This document shows positions 34,352-43,350 of a stretch of 64,000 nt of DNA, piece after piece. Location of the stretch: contig NZ_AP024845.1 of the NCBI RefSeq assembly GCF_020892095.1, positions 2,852,001 through 2,916,000 on the forward strand. Reading direction: 5' to 3'. How positions within the stretch are numbered: the first letter of the stretch is position 1; each line of letters begins with the position of its first letter. The notes under the pieces are model-generated. The model worked only from the letters and a program-made list of their open reading frames with translations. It did not search any database and was not told where the DNA came from. The position numbers were made by a program, and so were the translations under genes. The DNA comes from Claveliimonas bilis (GTDB lineage Bacteria; Bacillota; Clostridia; Lachnospirales; Lachnospiraceae).

Positions 34352-35653
34352 ATGAGAATACAGAAGCTGGACAGCCGTTCCAAGAAAAATCTGCTGGAGG
34401 ATCTTTTAAAACGAAGCCCCAATCAGTACGGACAATATGAAGAAGGGGTTGCAAAGATCCTAAGCCGTATAAAAGAAGAGGGGGACAATGCCCTGTTTGC
34501 CTATACAGAGGAGTTTGACCATGCTAAGATAGATAAGAACAATATCAGGGTCACAGAAGAAGAAATCCGGGAGGCTTATGAACAAATAGACAGCGGCCTT
34601 GTGGACATTATCCGGGAGGCCATGGAAAATATCCGGGTCTATCATGAGAAACAGAAACAGTACAGCTGGTTTGACAGCAAAAGCGACGGAACCATTCTGG
34701 GACAAAAAGTTACGCCGCTTCAGAGAGTCGGCGTCTATGTGCCGGGCGGGAAAGCCGCTTATCCTTCCTCTGTGCTTATGAATGTGATTCCAGCGAAAGT
34801 GGCAGGAGTGGATGAGATTGTCATGACTACTCCCCCGGGGAGAGACGGAAAAGTAACGCCTACCACTTTGGTTGCAGCACATGAAGCAGGAGTGGATGTG
34901 ATCTATAAAGCAGGCGGAGCACAGGCAATCGGAGCTTTGGCATACGGAACGGAAAGTATTAAAAGAGTAGATAAGATCGTAGGACCGGGAAACATCTATG
35001 TGGCATTGGCTAAGAAAGCAGTTTACGGTCATGTCAGCATTGATGCTGTGGCAGGACCAAGTGAAATCCTGGTTATTGCCGATGAGACAGCAAATCCGCG
35101 GTATGTAGCGGCAGATCTTCTGTCCCAGGCAGAGCATGATGAGCTGGCGTCCGCCATACTGGTAACTACCAGTGAAACGCTGGCAGAAAAGGTATCAGAA
35201 GAAGTGGACCGCTTTCTTGAAACACTTTCAAGAAGCGAGATCATCCGGAAATCCCTGGACAACTATGGGTATATCCTTGTGGCGGAAACTATGGAGGATG
35301 CCATAGATATCGCAAACGAAATTGCGTCCGAGCATCTGGAGATCCAGACAAAGGATCCCTACAATGTAATGACGAAAATACGCAATGCAGGAGCTATTTT
35401 CATAGGAGAATATGCAAGTGAACCTTTGGGAGATTATTTTGCAGGGCCGAACCATGTACTTCCTACCAACGGTACCGCCCGCTTTTTCTCTCCATTGTCT
35501 GTAGATGACTTTATTAAAAAGTCCAGTATTATCGGATATTCCAGGGAAGCGCTGGAAAAGATCCATACAAAAATTGAGGCATTTGCCGAGGCGGAGCACC
35601 TTACTGCACACGCAAATTCCATCAAGGTCCGCTTTGAAGAGCAGGAGGGGTAA
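34352..35653 (+). CDS. hisD: Histidinol dehydrogenase HisD
   Basis: 433 residues. Motifs: VYVPGGKAAYPSSVLMN, GGAQAIGALAYGT, AGPSEILVIADETANP and SQAEHDELASAIL (the Glu-His pair used in catalysis and zinc binding). It makes histidine from histidinol in two NAD-dependent steps. The ATG follows GGGATGAAG. It is third in the operon and two bases before hisB. Confidence 0.97.
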   Translation: MRIQKLDSRSKKNLLEDLLKRSPNQYGQYEEGVAKILSRIKEEGDNALFAYTEEFDHAKIDKNNIRVTEEEIREAYEQIDSGLVDIIREAMENIRVYHEKQKQYSWFDSKSDGTILGQKVTPLQRVGVYVPGGKAAYPSSVLMNVIPAKVAGVDEIVMTTPPGRDGKVTPTTLVAAHEAGVDVIYKAGGAQAIGALAYGTESIKRVDKIVGPGNIYVALAKKAVYGHVSIDAVAGPSEILVIADETANPRYVAADLLSQAEHDELASAILVTTSETLAEKVSEEVDRFLETLSRSEIIRKSLDNYGYILVAETMEDAIDIANEIASEHLEIQTKDPYNVMTKIRNAGAIFIGEYASEPLGDYFAGPNHVLPTNGTARFFSPLSVDDFIKKSSIIGYSREALEKIHTKIEAFAEAEHLTAHANSIKVRFEEQEG

Positions 35654-35655
35654 AT

Positions 35656-36246
35656 ATGGAGAGGACAGCGTCAGTAAAACGAACTACAAAAGAAACAGAT
35701 ATTGAGATCATCTTGAATCTGGACGGCACCGGAAAAACAGATATTCAGACCGGTATCGGATTTTTCGACCACATGCTGGATGGATTTGCGCGTCACGGGC
35801 TTTTTGATCTTACTGTGCGTGCAAAAGGAGATCTTGAGGTGGACTGCCATCATACGGTGGAGGATACAGGGATTGTCCTTGGGACTGCCATCATTCAGGC
35901 ACTTGGCGATAAGGCAGGTATTTGCCGTTATGGGAATTTTATGCTGCCTATGGATGAAACACTGATCCTCTGCGCAGTGGATCTGTCGGGACGTCCTTAT
36001 CTGAATTTTGACGCGGCATTTACGCCGGGAAGGATCGGGGATCTTGATACGGAAATGATCCGTGAATTTTTCTATGCCGTCTCTTACAGTGCAAAGATGA
36101 ACCTGCACTTAAAGATGCTGGACGGCGGCAACAATCATCATATTGCTGAAGCGCTGTTTAAAGGTTTCGGAAGAGCGCTTTTGCAGGCGGTTAGAAAAGA
36201 AGAGCGCATTGAAGGCGCCTGGACAACGAAAGGAACCCTTGCATAA
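35656..36246 (+). CDS. hisB: Imidazoleglycerol-phosphate dehydratase HisB
   Basis: 196 residues, monofunctional form. Paired His-His motifs that bind manganese are seen at DCHHTVEDTGI and GGNNHHIAEALFKGFGRAL, with GIGFFDHMLDGFARHG near the start. It dehydrates imidazole glycerol phosphate. It lies between hisD and the hisIE fusion. There is no phosphatase domain. Confidence 0.97.
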   Translation: MERTASVKRTTKETDIEIILNLDGTGKTDIQTGIGFFDHMLDGFARHGLFDLTVRAKGDLEVDCHHTVEDTGIVLGTAIIQALGDKAGICRYGNFMLPMDETLILCAVDLSGRPYLNFDAAFTPGRIGDLDTEMIREFFYAVSYSAKMNLHLKMLDGGNNHHIAEALFKGFGRALLQAVRKEERIEGAWTTKGTLA

Positions 36247-36265
36247 CGAAGGAGGGATAAGATAA

Positions 36266-37549
36266 ATGAGTTATAAAAGAGTCATACCATGTATTTTTAT
36301 AGATTCCGGGAAGGCAGTAAAATGGTTCGACGACCGCACGGTTTTAAGTGAGGACGTCCTCTCACTTGCCCGGTATTACAGCGAACACGGAGCAGATGAG
36401 CTGCTTGTATTTGATCTGTCTGAATCAGATGAAGAGCACGACGAGGCCATTGACCTGATGAAAAAAATCAACCGCATCATCCGTATTCCCATGGTGGCGG
36501 GCGGAAATATCAAACGGCAGGAGGATGTAAAGAAAATCCTCTACGCCGGAGCAAAAAGAGCCATGCTGAATTTTTCCAAATCTGACAATCAGAAGCTGAT
36601 TGAAGATGTGGCAAAGCGGTTCGGCAAAGAAAAGCTTGCAGTCTCTCTGAATGATTTCGATGCGCTGTTTAAACACCAGCACATTATCAATGAGTATGCC
36701 AGCGAGATTATCTTCATGCATCGTCTGGATCTGGATTCTGTTGTTAATGTTACGGACATTCCCTGCGTAGTGGTGACAGATACCATGGAGGAACCTGAAC
36801 TTTTCAAAATATTGAAATGTTCCGGCGTACGGGGATTGTCAGGGAAGTATGTCAGTCAGACAGATATGGATTTTGCAGAATTTAAAAATCGATGTGAGCA
36901 GGAAGATATCCAGATGACTACCTTTGAGAGTATTATGGATTTCTCAGAATTTAAAACAGATGAGAAAGGTTTGATTCCGGTCATTGTGCAGCATTATAAG
37001 ACTCAGGAAGTGCTGATGATGGCCTATATGAATGAGGAATCCTTTGATCAGACTATCAAGACAGGGCGAATGACCTATTTTAGCAGAAGCAGGCAATGTC
37101 TGTGGGTGAAAGGAGAGACAAGCGGGCATTTCCAGTACGTCCGTTCGCTTACGATTGACTGTGACAAAGACACATTGCTTGCCAAAGTGGATCAGGTAGG
37201 GGCAGCCTGCCATACCGGTAATCCTACTTGCTTCTTTCAACCGCTTGTCGGTTCAGATTATGATGAAACGAATCCTCTTCAGGTATTTGAAAGTGTATAT
37301 CAGACCATTGTGGACCGACGGGAACATCCGAAGGAAGGATCTTACACCAATTATCTGTTTGAAAAGGGAATTGACAAGATCCTTAAAAAAGTGGGAGAAG
37401 AAGCAACTGAGATCATTATTGCCGCCAAGAACCCAAATCCGGAAGAGATCAAATATGAACTGGCCGATTTTCTCTATCATGCTATGGTGCTGATGGTGGA
37501 AAGAGGTATTAACTGGGAAGATATTGTAAGGGAATTAGCGGATCGGTAA
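36266..37549 (+). CDS. hisIE: HisF-like domain fused to HisIE (PRA-cyclohydrolase/PRA-pyrophosphohydrolase)
   Basis: 427 residues in three parts. Residues 1 to about 225 resemble the HisA/HisF TIM barrel, beginning [18 protein letters not shown]. The catalytic first Asp of HisF (in PCLDV) is replaced by Phe here. Residues about 230-330 are HisI ([18 protein letters not shown] and [15 protein letters not shown]), and 335-427 HisE ([15 protein letters not shown]). The HisI and HisE parts convert phosphoribosyl-ATP to ProFAR. The N-terminal barrel may be a degenerate or structural domain. The operon ends here; no hisA, hisF, hisH or hisC is nearby. Confidence 0.9.
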   Translation: MSYKRVIPCIFIDSGKAVKWFDDRTVLSEDVLSLARYYSEHGADELLVFDLSESDEEHDEAIDLMKKINRIIRIPMVAGGNIKRQEDVKKILYAGAKRAMLNFSKSDNQKLIEDVAKRFGKEKLAVSLNDFDALFKHQHIINEYASEIIFMHRLDLDSVVNVTDIPCVVVTDTMEEPELFKILKCSGVRGLSGKYVSQTDMDFAEFKNRCEQEDIQMTTFESIMDFSEFKTDEKGLIPVIVQHYKTQEVLMMAYMNEESFDQTIKTGRMTYFSRSRQCLWVKGETSGHFQYVRSLTIDCDKDTLLAKVDQVGAACHTGNPTCFFQPLVGSDYDETNPLQVFESVYQTIVDRREHPKEGSYTNYLFEKGIDKILKKVGEEATEIIIAAKNPNPEEIKYELADFLYHAMVLMVERGINWEDIVRELADR

Positions 37550-37558
37550 TTCTTTTAT

Positions 37559-37593
37559 AAGGGGACAGGAGATGAAGATTATCCTGTCTCCTT
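37559..37593 (+). terminator. Possible terminator of the his operon
   Basis: AAGGGGACAGGA (37559-37570) pairs with TCCTGTCTCCTT (37582-37593) with one G-T pair. The following tract (ATTGCTTG) has few T residues, so it may be weak or be an mRNA-stabilising hairpin. Confidence 0.4.
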
Positions 37594-37686
37594 ATTGCTT
37601 GTTCGGATGATTCTAAACATGCCTCTGCCCGCATAAATATGAACAAAAGAGGAACGGAACCAAATAGGGAAACGGAGGCAGACAGA

Positions 37687-38007
37687 TTGGAAAGAGGAGA
37701 GAGCGCAAGGCGGAGAAAAGAGCTTCTTGACAGGACCAGGAGTCTTTATGGAGACAGAGAAGTACCCGCCATTCATCCCAGATACTGGGCTGCATATCAT
37801 AAAATATATGAGGAGGACGGGGCAGAAAACACAGAAACATTCGGCGTCAGGACTGTTCTTTGCATTTTACTTTTTATGGCATTTGTTTTGATGGACAATC
37901 AAGATATCGATATTGCGCAGGTCAGTACAGATCAGATCGTTTCGGCGGTGGAAGAAGAGACACAGGTGCAGGATGTGTGGATGGATCTGGCGGAAAGTGT
38001 CAGATAA
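37687..38007 (+). CDS. Small single-helix membrane protein, unknown function
   Basis: About 106 residues from TTG 37687, which has GGAGG seven bases upstream; an in-frame ATG at 37639 would add 16 residues but has no ribosome site. The N-terminus is Arg/Glu-rich, then a segment with VPAIHPRYWAAYHKIY, one membrane helix (VRTVLCILLFMAFVLM) and an acidic tail. I do not recognise a family. It lies between the his operon and the accessory region. Confidence 0.55.
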   Translation: MERGESARRRKELLDRTRSLYGDREVPAIHPRYWAAYHKIYEEDGAENTETFGVRTVLCILLFMAFVLMDNQDIDIAQVSTDQIVSAVEEETQVQDVWMDLAESVR

Positions 38008-38022
38008 TTCTTGTGTTTTTCT

Positions 38023-38050
38023 TTGTTTTTTGATACATTGAGAGTATAAT
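38023..38050 (+). promoter_or_regulatory. Candidate promoter before the 84-residue protein
   Basis: A perfect TATAAT at 38045-38050 and TTGTTT at 38023-38028 with a 16-base spacer. The -35 is poor, so this is tentative. It would transcribe the 84-residue gene and possibly the sensor kinase behind it. Confidence 0.35.
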
Positions 38051-38132
38051 AAATATATTATTTTGTTTTTCTCTCTTTATGGATCGTATATACCCTTATA
38101 AAGAGAGAGAATGGGACAAAGGAGGAGGTCGT

Positions 38133-38387
38133 ATGAAATATGACACTTGCCTGATCAAGACAGATTCTCTGGATCAGATTCTGCAGTTGAAATACCAGCT
38201 GGATGAGCAGGGGATTCCTTATCGGGAGAAGGTACAATCCGGAAATGGTCTGAGAGATTTTGCTGCTCTTTTGTTCATAACCGGGCAGGGCAGTTATGGA
38301 ACAAACGGAGAGCGGCAAACTACCTATGAATTGTTTGTTTCCAAGGAAGATTATGAACGGGCGCAGCAGTTAATATGCGGGAGATAA
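38133..38387 (+). CDS. Small conserved protein, DUF2007-like
   Basis: 84 residues from ATG 38133, behind GGAGGAGG. No membrane helix. The order of a beta strand, a helix carrying LDQILQLKYQLDEQGIPY, then a beta-rich part ending YELFVSKEDYERAQQLI resembles the DUF2007 putative signal-transducing family, but the match is from memory of the fold pattern only. It ends three bases before the histidine kinase gene. Confidence 0.6.
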   Translation: MKYDTCLIKTDSLDQILQLKYQLDEQGIPYREKVQSGNGLRDFAALLFITGQGSYGTNGERQTTYELFVSKEDYERAQQLICGR

Positions 38388-38390
38388 AAA

Positions 38391-40124
38391 ATGAAGGAGA
38401 CAAAGCCGACATTATTTAAGTTATTGATTTGCTATTTTATGCTTGCATGCTTTGTAGTTACAATTTTATCCATACTTCCATACATTATGATGAAAAATGT
38501 CTTCAGTAATCAGATTGTAAAAAGTGAAAAGAAAGCAACAGCAGAAGCGAATGAAAAGCTTTCTTTTTTACTGGAAGATTTGGAGGGCTTGGCAGACCGA
38601 GTTTATATAAATACGGCTGTCCAAGATCAGCTAAACCAGAAAATCGAGGGAAATTTGACAGGAGATTCACTGGAAGTAAAGGATGTTTTTTCAAACAATC
38701 GGGCATTATACAAAATCAATCAGTATGATGCCTATATTTTAGGATTTAATGGATATAGTTATCGATATTCATATACTGGAAGCTATGAGACAGATTTAGA
38801 TTTAAATTTGATACAGGAAAGTCAATGGTACCAGGATATTATAAAGGAGAATGGAAGATGCATGCTGGTGAACGGTCAATCTACCGGTCTTCCCGGCATG
38901 GAAGATAAGATTATTTTTGGAAGAAGGTTGAATAATACAAGTGGAAATAATCCAGTGGGGATTTTTTTGATCGTCTTTCAAAAAGAAGTAGTAGATGATG
39001 TTTATTCAACACTTACACAAGACGACTATGTAACACTTTATATCATAGATGAAACAGGAAGTCAGATTACTACACTTTCAGAAGAATTAATGTTAAACCC
39101 CGAAGTAATAGAACAGGCAGAAAGAGAAAGCGCTCTGTTTTTGGAACAGGGCGCGAAGCAGGTTGTCTTGACAGATATAAAGAATACAGATTGGACGGTT
39201 GTGGAGATATTAAATCTGGATTTTTTGATGTCTACACTGGAAGCGTTGCGGATAGTTATTATCGGACTTGCAGTTTTTATGGTAATTATAGCTGCTGCTA
39301 TATCATATTTGCTGTTAAATAAACTTTATCGTCCGATTGATCAACTACGTCATGCAATGGCAAAGGTAGAGCAGGGAGATTTTGAGATTGATTTTTTAGA
39401 GACTGAGAAAAAGAATGAAATCAGTCGGTTAAATCAGAGCCTGCTTGACATGGTAAAAGCTCTGGAGACATCTTTTGATAATTTGTATCGGGAACAAAGA
39501 GAAAGAAGAGAAGCGGAGATCAAAATGCTTCAGGCACAGATAAAGCCGCATTTTCTCTACAATACTCTTACATCCGTGCGGATATTGATACGGACAGATA
39601 AAAAAGAAGAGGCAGATCAGATGATAATTTTCCTGATCAAACTTTTGAAAAATACCTTTGACAATAAAGAGATGGTATCTATTGGAGAGGAACTTAGTAT
39701 TTTGGAATGCTACAGTGGTATTTTAAAATACAGGTATCAAAATTTCCACCTGGAATTTAATGTCGATGAAGCAATTCTTAATTGTATGATCCCTAAATTG
39801 CTTTTACAGCCCTTAGTAGAAAATTCAATCGTGCACAATTTAGATGTTCCTGAGAAATTTCTAATGATTAAAGTAGTGGGAAAAAGAGAGAAAGATCGTT
39901 TGATCTTGAATGTGATTGATAATGGAAAGGGAATTGATAAAGAGACGGAAAATCGGATGGTCAATGAAAATGGGCGGATTCAGTGGAAATCAGATTCTAT
40001 AGGGATGCAAAATGTACAGGACAGAATCATACATTGTTTTGGTGAAGAATATGGTCTTTGCATTGAACACAACGAGAAATCTGGTGCAAAAATCAGAGTA
40101 GAAATACCGGTTTTATTTTCTTAA
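38391..40124 (+). CDS. YesM-type sensor histidine kinase
   Basis: 577 residues. One helix near residues 12-32, an extracytoplasmic sensing region to about 285, a second helix (286-308), HAMP domain, a His_kinase domain with LQAQIKPHFLYNTLTSV (phospho-acceptor His), and an ATPase domain with DNGKGID and SIGMQNVQDRI. This is the LytS/YesM family that usually detects sugars or solutes with the partner YesN. It pairs with the AraC-type regulator 14 bases downstream. Codon use and base composition become AT-rich from here. Confidence 0.94.
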   Translation: MKETKPTLFKLLICYFMLACFVVTILSILPYIMMKNVFSNQIVKSEKKATAEANEKLSFLLEDLEGLADRVYINTAVQDQLNQKIEGNLTGDSLEVKDVFSNNRALYKINQYDAYILGFNGYSYRYSYTGSYETDLDLNLIQESQWYQDIIKENGRCMLVNGQSTGLPGMEDKIIFGRRLNNTSGNNPVGIFLIVFQKEVVDDVYSTLTQDDYVTLYIIDETGSQITTLSEELMLNPEVIEQAERESALFLEQGAKQVVLTDIKNTDWTVVEILNLDFLMSTLEALRIVIIGLAVFMVIIAAAISYLLLNKLYRPIDQLRHAMAKVEQGDFEIDFLETEKKNEISRLNQSLLDMVKALETSFDNLYREQRERREAEIKMLQAQIKPHFLYNTLTSVRILIRTDKKEEADQMIIFLIKLLKNTFDNKEMVSIGEELSILECYSGILKYRYQNFHLEFNVDEAILNCMIPKLLLQPLVENSIVHNLDVPEKFLMIKVVGKREKDRLILNVIDNGKGIDKETENRMVNENGRIQWKSDSIGMQNVQDRIIHCFGEEYGLCIEHNEKSGAKIRVEIPVLFS

Positions 40125-40138
40125 GAGAGGGTGAGAAA

Positions 40139-41725
40139 ATGCGGGAAAAGTTGAAAGTTATTATTGTGGATGATGAGAGGATTATCCGAGAATGGATTGC
40201 AATGATAATAGAAAAACATTCAGATGATTATATTGTTTTAGATACAGGGGGAAGTAGTAAGAAAGCAATTGAGATGTGTGTACAAGAACAGGTAGATATT
40301 GTAATAACAGATATCAAAATGAAACCTATGGATGGATTGGAATTAATCCGTGAAATTCAGAAAATATCCCAAAATATTTATTTCATCATTGTCAGTAATT
40401 ATGATGATTTTGCTTATGCAAAACAGGGATTAAAACTGGGGATTACGGATTATCTGCTTAAAGGCGAAATTACTGATGAACAATTAATGAACTGCCTTGA
40501 GGATATACGTAGTCAAATTGAAGAAAAGGGAAATAATAACTTTTTTGAGGCGGAATTAGAAGAACAGATCTTAATACGTCAAAATTACTGGCATCAGATT
40601 TTTAAAGAGAAGGAAAATACAGATGAAATATTAGCTAAACTTGGCTCTGCATTGACAAATGACAATCTTTTTATGATTATCTTTTCAGCAGACCAAATGG
40701 AGAAAATGCCATATGATGAGCAGGTCAGTATAGTAAAAATCATCCATAAACGCATTATGACTCGATTTTCTTGTAATGAAATTTTTGTTCATGAAGATGG
40801 AAACATAGTTGTCCTTTTGAACGTGATATATGATGGGACAAAATCCAGTCTGGAACAGTTGTACACTCTTGCAAGTTTAATTATTAATGATGTGGGTAGT
40901 AAAGGCAGAAGCATATCCTGTGTGATTACAATACCTTTTTCCAGTTTGAAAGAGAGCTGTAAAATTTATCAGGAATATCAAGAATATTTTTTATATCGAT
41001 TCTATTCCGAGGGTGGCAAGATTATAACTAATTCCGCATTACAAAATAAGTGGGATAAAATTGACAGCAAAAGGAAACTATCTATGGAATACCTATCCTC
41101 CATTCTTTATCGTCGTGATTATGCGCAGGTATATCACTGTCTCAGAGAGCAGGGAGAAGAGTTGATGAAAAATCATAAAACTTCCCCTGAAGCAGTAAGA
41201 GAATGGTATCAAAAACTTTTCCTTTTGTTGCTGCATTATTTTTCAGATTATAAACAGGAAAAACTTATAGAAAAGGCATCCTCTGTAATGGAAATCATTA
41301 TGAGGGCGCCGTTGTTCAGAGATATTCTGGAGGCTATTTATGGATTTTACGAAAGTGCGGTACAGGAAATAGCGAATATGGATATTATGCAGGATGTGGT
41401 AAATGAAGTAATCGATTATATCACACATCATTATGAAGAAAAAATTACTCTTGCCTCCATGGCGGAAAAAGTATATTTGTCGGAAAATTATCTGGGAAAG
41501 ATTTTTAAGCGGCGGACAGGAGAAAATTTTAATAGTTACCTTACGGAATTGCGCATAAATATCGCAAAGCAAAAATTAAAAAACCCCAATATGAAAATCT
41601 ATCAGATTGCCGAGGATATAGGATTTCAAAACGTAGGCTATTTTACACAGGTATTTAAAAAAGTGACCGGAAGTTCGCCAAAAGAATATAGGCAGAGTAT
41701 AGCAGAACACGACTTTGAGCTGTAG
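40139..41725 (+). CDS. YesN-type response regulator with AraC DNA-binding domain
   Basis: 528 residues. The N-terminal receiver domain contains IIVDDERIIREW and VITDIKMKPMDGLEL, where Asp58 is the phosphorylation site, plus a Lys near YLLKGEI. A middle region of about 300 residues has no recognised fold. The last 100 residues form an AraC/XylS helix-turn-helix (LASMAEKVYLSENYLGKIF then IYQIAEDIGFQNVGYFTQVFKK). It is co-transcribed with the YesM-type kinase and likely activates the genes downstream. A terminator follows. Confidence 0.94.
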   Translation: MREKLKVIIVDDERIIREWIAMIIEKHSDDYIVLDTGGSSKKAIEMCVQEQVDIVITDIKMKPMDGLELIREIQKISQNIYFIIVSNYDDFAYAKQGLKLGITDYLLKGEITDEQLMNCLEDIRSQIEEKGNNNFFEAELEEQILIRQNYWHQIFKEKENTDEILAKLGSALTNDNLFMIIFSADQMEKMPYDEQVSIVKIIHKRIMTRFSCNEIFVHEDGNIVVLLNVIYDGTKSSLEQLYTLASLIINDVGSKGRSISCVITIPFSSLKESCKIYQEYQEYFLYRFYSEGGKIITNSALQNKWDKIDSKRKLSMEYLSSILYRRDYAQVYHCLREQGEELMKNHKTSPEAVREWYQKLFLLLLHYFSDYKQEKLIEKASSVMEIIMRAPLFRDILEAIYGFYESAVQEIANMDIMQDVVNEVIDYITHHYEEKITLASMAEKVYLSENYLGKIFKRRTGENFNSYLTELRINIAKQKLKNPNMKIYQIAEDIGFQNVGYFTQVFKKVTGSSPKEYRQSIAEHDFEL

Positions 41726-41738
41726 TCCAGAAGAAGAT

Positions 41739-41770
41739 AGCAGGGAGAATCTCTCTCTGCTTTTTCTTTT
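41739..41770 (+). terminator. Terminator after the two-component system genes
   Basis: AGCAGGGAGA (41739-41748) pairs with TCTCTCTGCT (41752-41761) with one G-T pair, followed by TTTTCTTTT. It separates the regulator genes from the transport operon, so the latter needs its own promoter in the 41771-42013 gap. Confidence 0.7.
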
Positions 41771-41861
41771 GCTTTATCTAAAATTTAAGATTTCTTAATC
41801 CTAAACAAAAATCCCTTAATTTCACATCAAAAAGCGGAATATTAGAATAAAATAACCGATA

Positions 41862-41878
41862 ATTGTAATAAATACAAT
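41862..41878. promoter_or_regulatory. Inverted repeat in the leader region of the transport operon
   Basis: ATTGTA-ATAAA-TACAAT (arms 41862-41867 and 41873-41878) in a very AT-rich gap between the regulators and the transport operon. No convincing -35/-10 pair could be chosen; TATAAT at 41952-41957 has no good -35. It could be an activator or repressor site, or chance in AT-rich DNA. Confidence 0.3.
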
Positions 41879-42013
41879 AAATCTTCTTAACAAGACAGAA
41901 AATTAAAGTAAAAACACAATAAAACGGATGTGATTTTTAAAAATGGAATTTTATAATTAGAATATAAATCATTATATGCGCGCAAAGGATTTATAGAAAA
42001 TAAGGAGGTTATA

Positions 42014-43336
42014 GTGAATAATTCCAGATGGAAACATATAGTCGGGATAACAGGAGCTATTTGCTTGCTTTTGGTGTTAATTGCGTCCTGCAGCATCAAT
42101 CAAAATGATGGAGAAAGATCAAATGAAAAAGATCCGATAGTACTGCGGGTATTGTTGGAAGCAAGCGCGAGAAGCGAAGCAATTGTAGAAAATGTAGAAT
42201 CGTTTGAAAAGCAGCATAATGTCGATGTAGAAATTTCCATGCTGGGGCGTGAAAATTTAGACGAAAAAACGCTCATCGATCTTTCGACAGAATCAGGAGA
42301 GTCAGATGTAATCTATATCTTTCGAGAAACATTTGCACAATACGCAAAGAATGGATGGCTCATGCCTCTGGACTCTTATATGGAGAAATCAAAAAAGGAA
42401 CTTATGAAAGAAGATTTTTTAGAAGGGTCTCTGGATATGTGCGAATATGAGGAAAATACGTATGGTCTTCCAATATATTTAACCACATGTATGATGTACT
42501 ATAGAACGGATCTGTTTGAAAAAGCAGGGATTGAAGCAGTTCCGCAGACATGGGAAGAATTGAAAGAAGCGTGTCAGAAGTTAAAAGACATAGGCGTTTA
42601 TCCTCTTGCGATGCGCGGTAACAATTATTCCTATGGTGGAGGTGCAGACTGGCATTTGGGAATGTTGGTATACAGTTTTGGCGCTCAATATTATCTTAAT
42701 TATCCAGAGGATCTGACTCCAGTACTTGATTCAAAAGAATTTGTAGAAGCTGTCAGTTTTTATGCAGATCTGCTAAATGAATATGGTGTCCCCGGTACAC
42801 AGACGAATAACTATACAGATAATATCCTGGCTGTAAAAAATGGAAATGTCGGAATTTGGATTGATGGAGCAGGATTAGTTACAGATTATCTAACGTCTGA
42901 TTCGGCAGTGACAGAAGAGAATATAGGATTTGCCTCTATTCCGGCAGGAAAGGCAGGAAAAGTAGCACCCAAAAATGTGCATATGCTTTCTATAAATGCG
43001 AAATCCGAACACCCAAAAATGGCATATAAGTTTATTGAATGGGTAACAAGCATAGAGCATCAAATGGAAAGTACATTTATTGGCACAACTCGAAGAAGTG
43101 TATTTGAAAGCACAGCATATAAAGAAAAGCATAATTATGGGTCGGGCGCATGGTTGGAAGTCTATAAGGATAGTTTAAAATACGCTCAAAATGATTATTT
43201 TCCGGTTACACCTGAATGGCCACAGGTTTCTAAGGAAATTTCAGAAGCATTTGCGGATATTTTAATGGGAGAAAATGCCGGATCAAGAATGCACCAGGCA
43301 AATGAAAAAGTCAAAAGAATCTTTATCAGTAGGTAA
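42014..43336 (+). CDS. Extracellular solute-binding protein, family 1, lipoprotein
   Basis: 440 residues. GTG start at 42014 behind AAGGAGG. A lipoprotein signal with LLVLIASC gives Cys26 as the lipid-modified residue. The mature protein has the two-domain pattern of carbohydrate-binding family 1 proteins, with MPLDSYMEKSKKELMKEDFL and VPQTWEELKEACQKLKDIG. No matching CUT1-type permeases follow; the downstream permeases are of the other (NitT/TauT) type. It may feed a transporter elsewhere or serve as a sensor partner for the YesM-type kinase encoded before it. Confidence 0.88.
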   Translation: MNNSRWKHIVGITGAICLLLVLIASCSINQNDGERSNEKDPIVLRVLLEASARSEAIVENVESFEKQHNVDVEISMLGRENLDEKTLIDLSTESGESDVIYIFRETFAQYAKNGWLMPLDSYMEKSKKELMKEDFLEGSLDMCEYEENTYGLPIYLTTCMMYYRTDLFEKAGIEAVPQTWEELKEACQKLKDIGVYPLAMRGNNYSYGGGADWHLGMLVYSFGAQYYLNYPEDLTPVLDSKEFVEAVSFYADLLNEYGVPGTQTNNYTDNILAVKNGNVGIWIDGAGLVTDYLTSDSAVTEENIGFASIPAGKAGKVAPKNVHMLSINAKSEHPKMAYKFIEWVTSIEHQMESTFIGTTRRSVFESTAYKEKHNYGSGAWLEVYKDSLKYAQNDYFPVTPEWPQVSKEISEAFADILMGENAGSRMHQANEKVKRIFISR

Positions 43337-43350
43337 GAGGAGGTTTACAG

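Noticed and set aside
38391-41725. Island regulators as phage or conjugative-element regulators
   Set aside because: Both are typical YesM/YesN proteins with full domains, as found next to nutrient uptake genes.
42014-43336. A complete CUT1 sugar importer in the island
   Set aside because: Only the binding protein is present; the two permeases and ATPases downstream belong to the NitT/TauT type.
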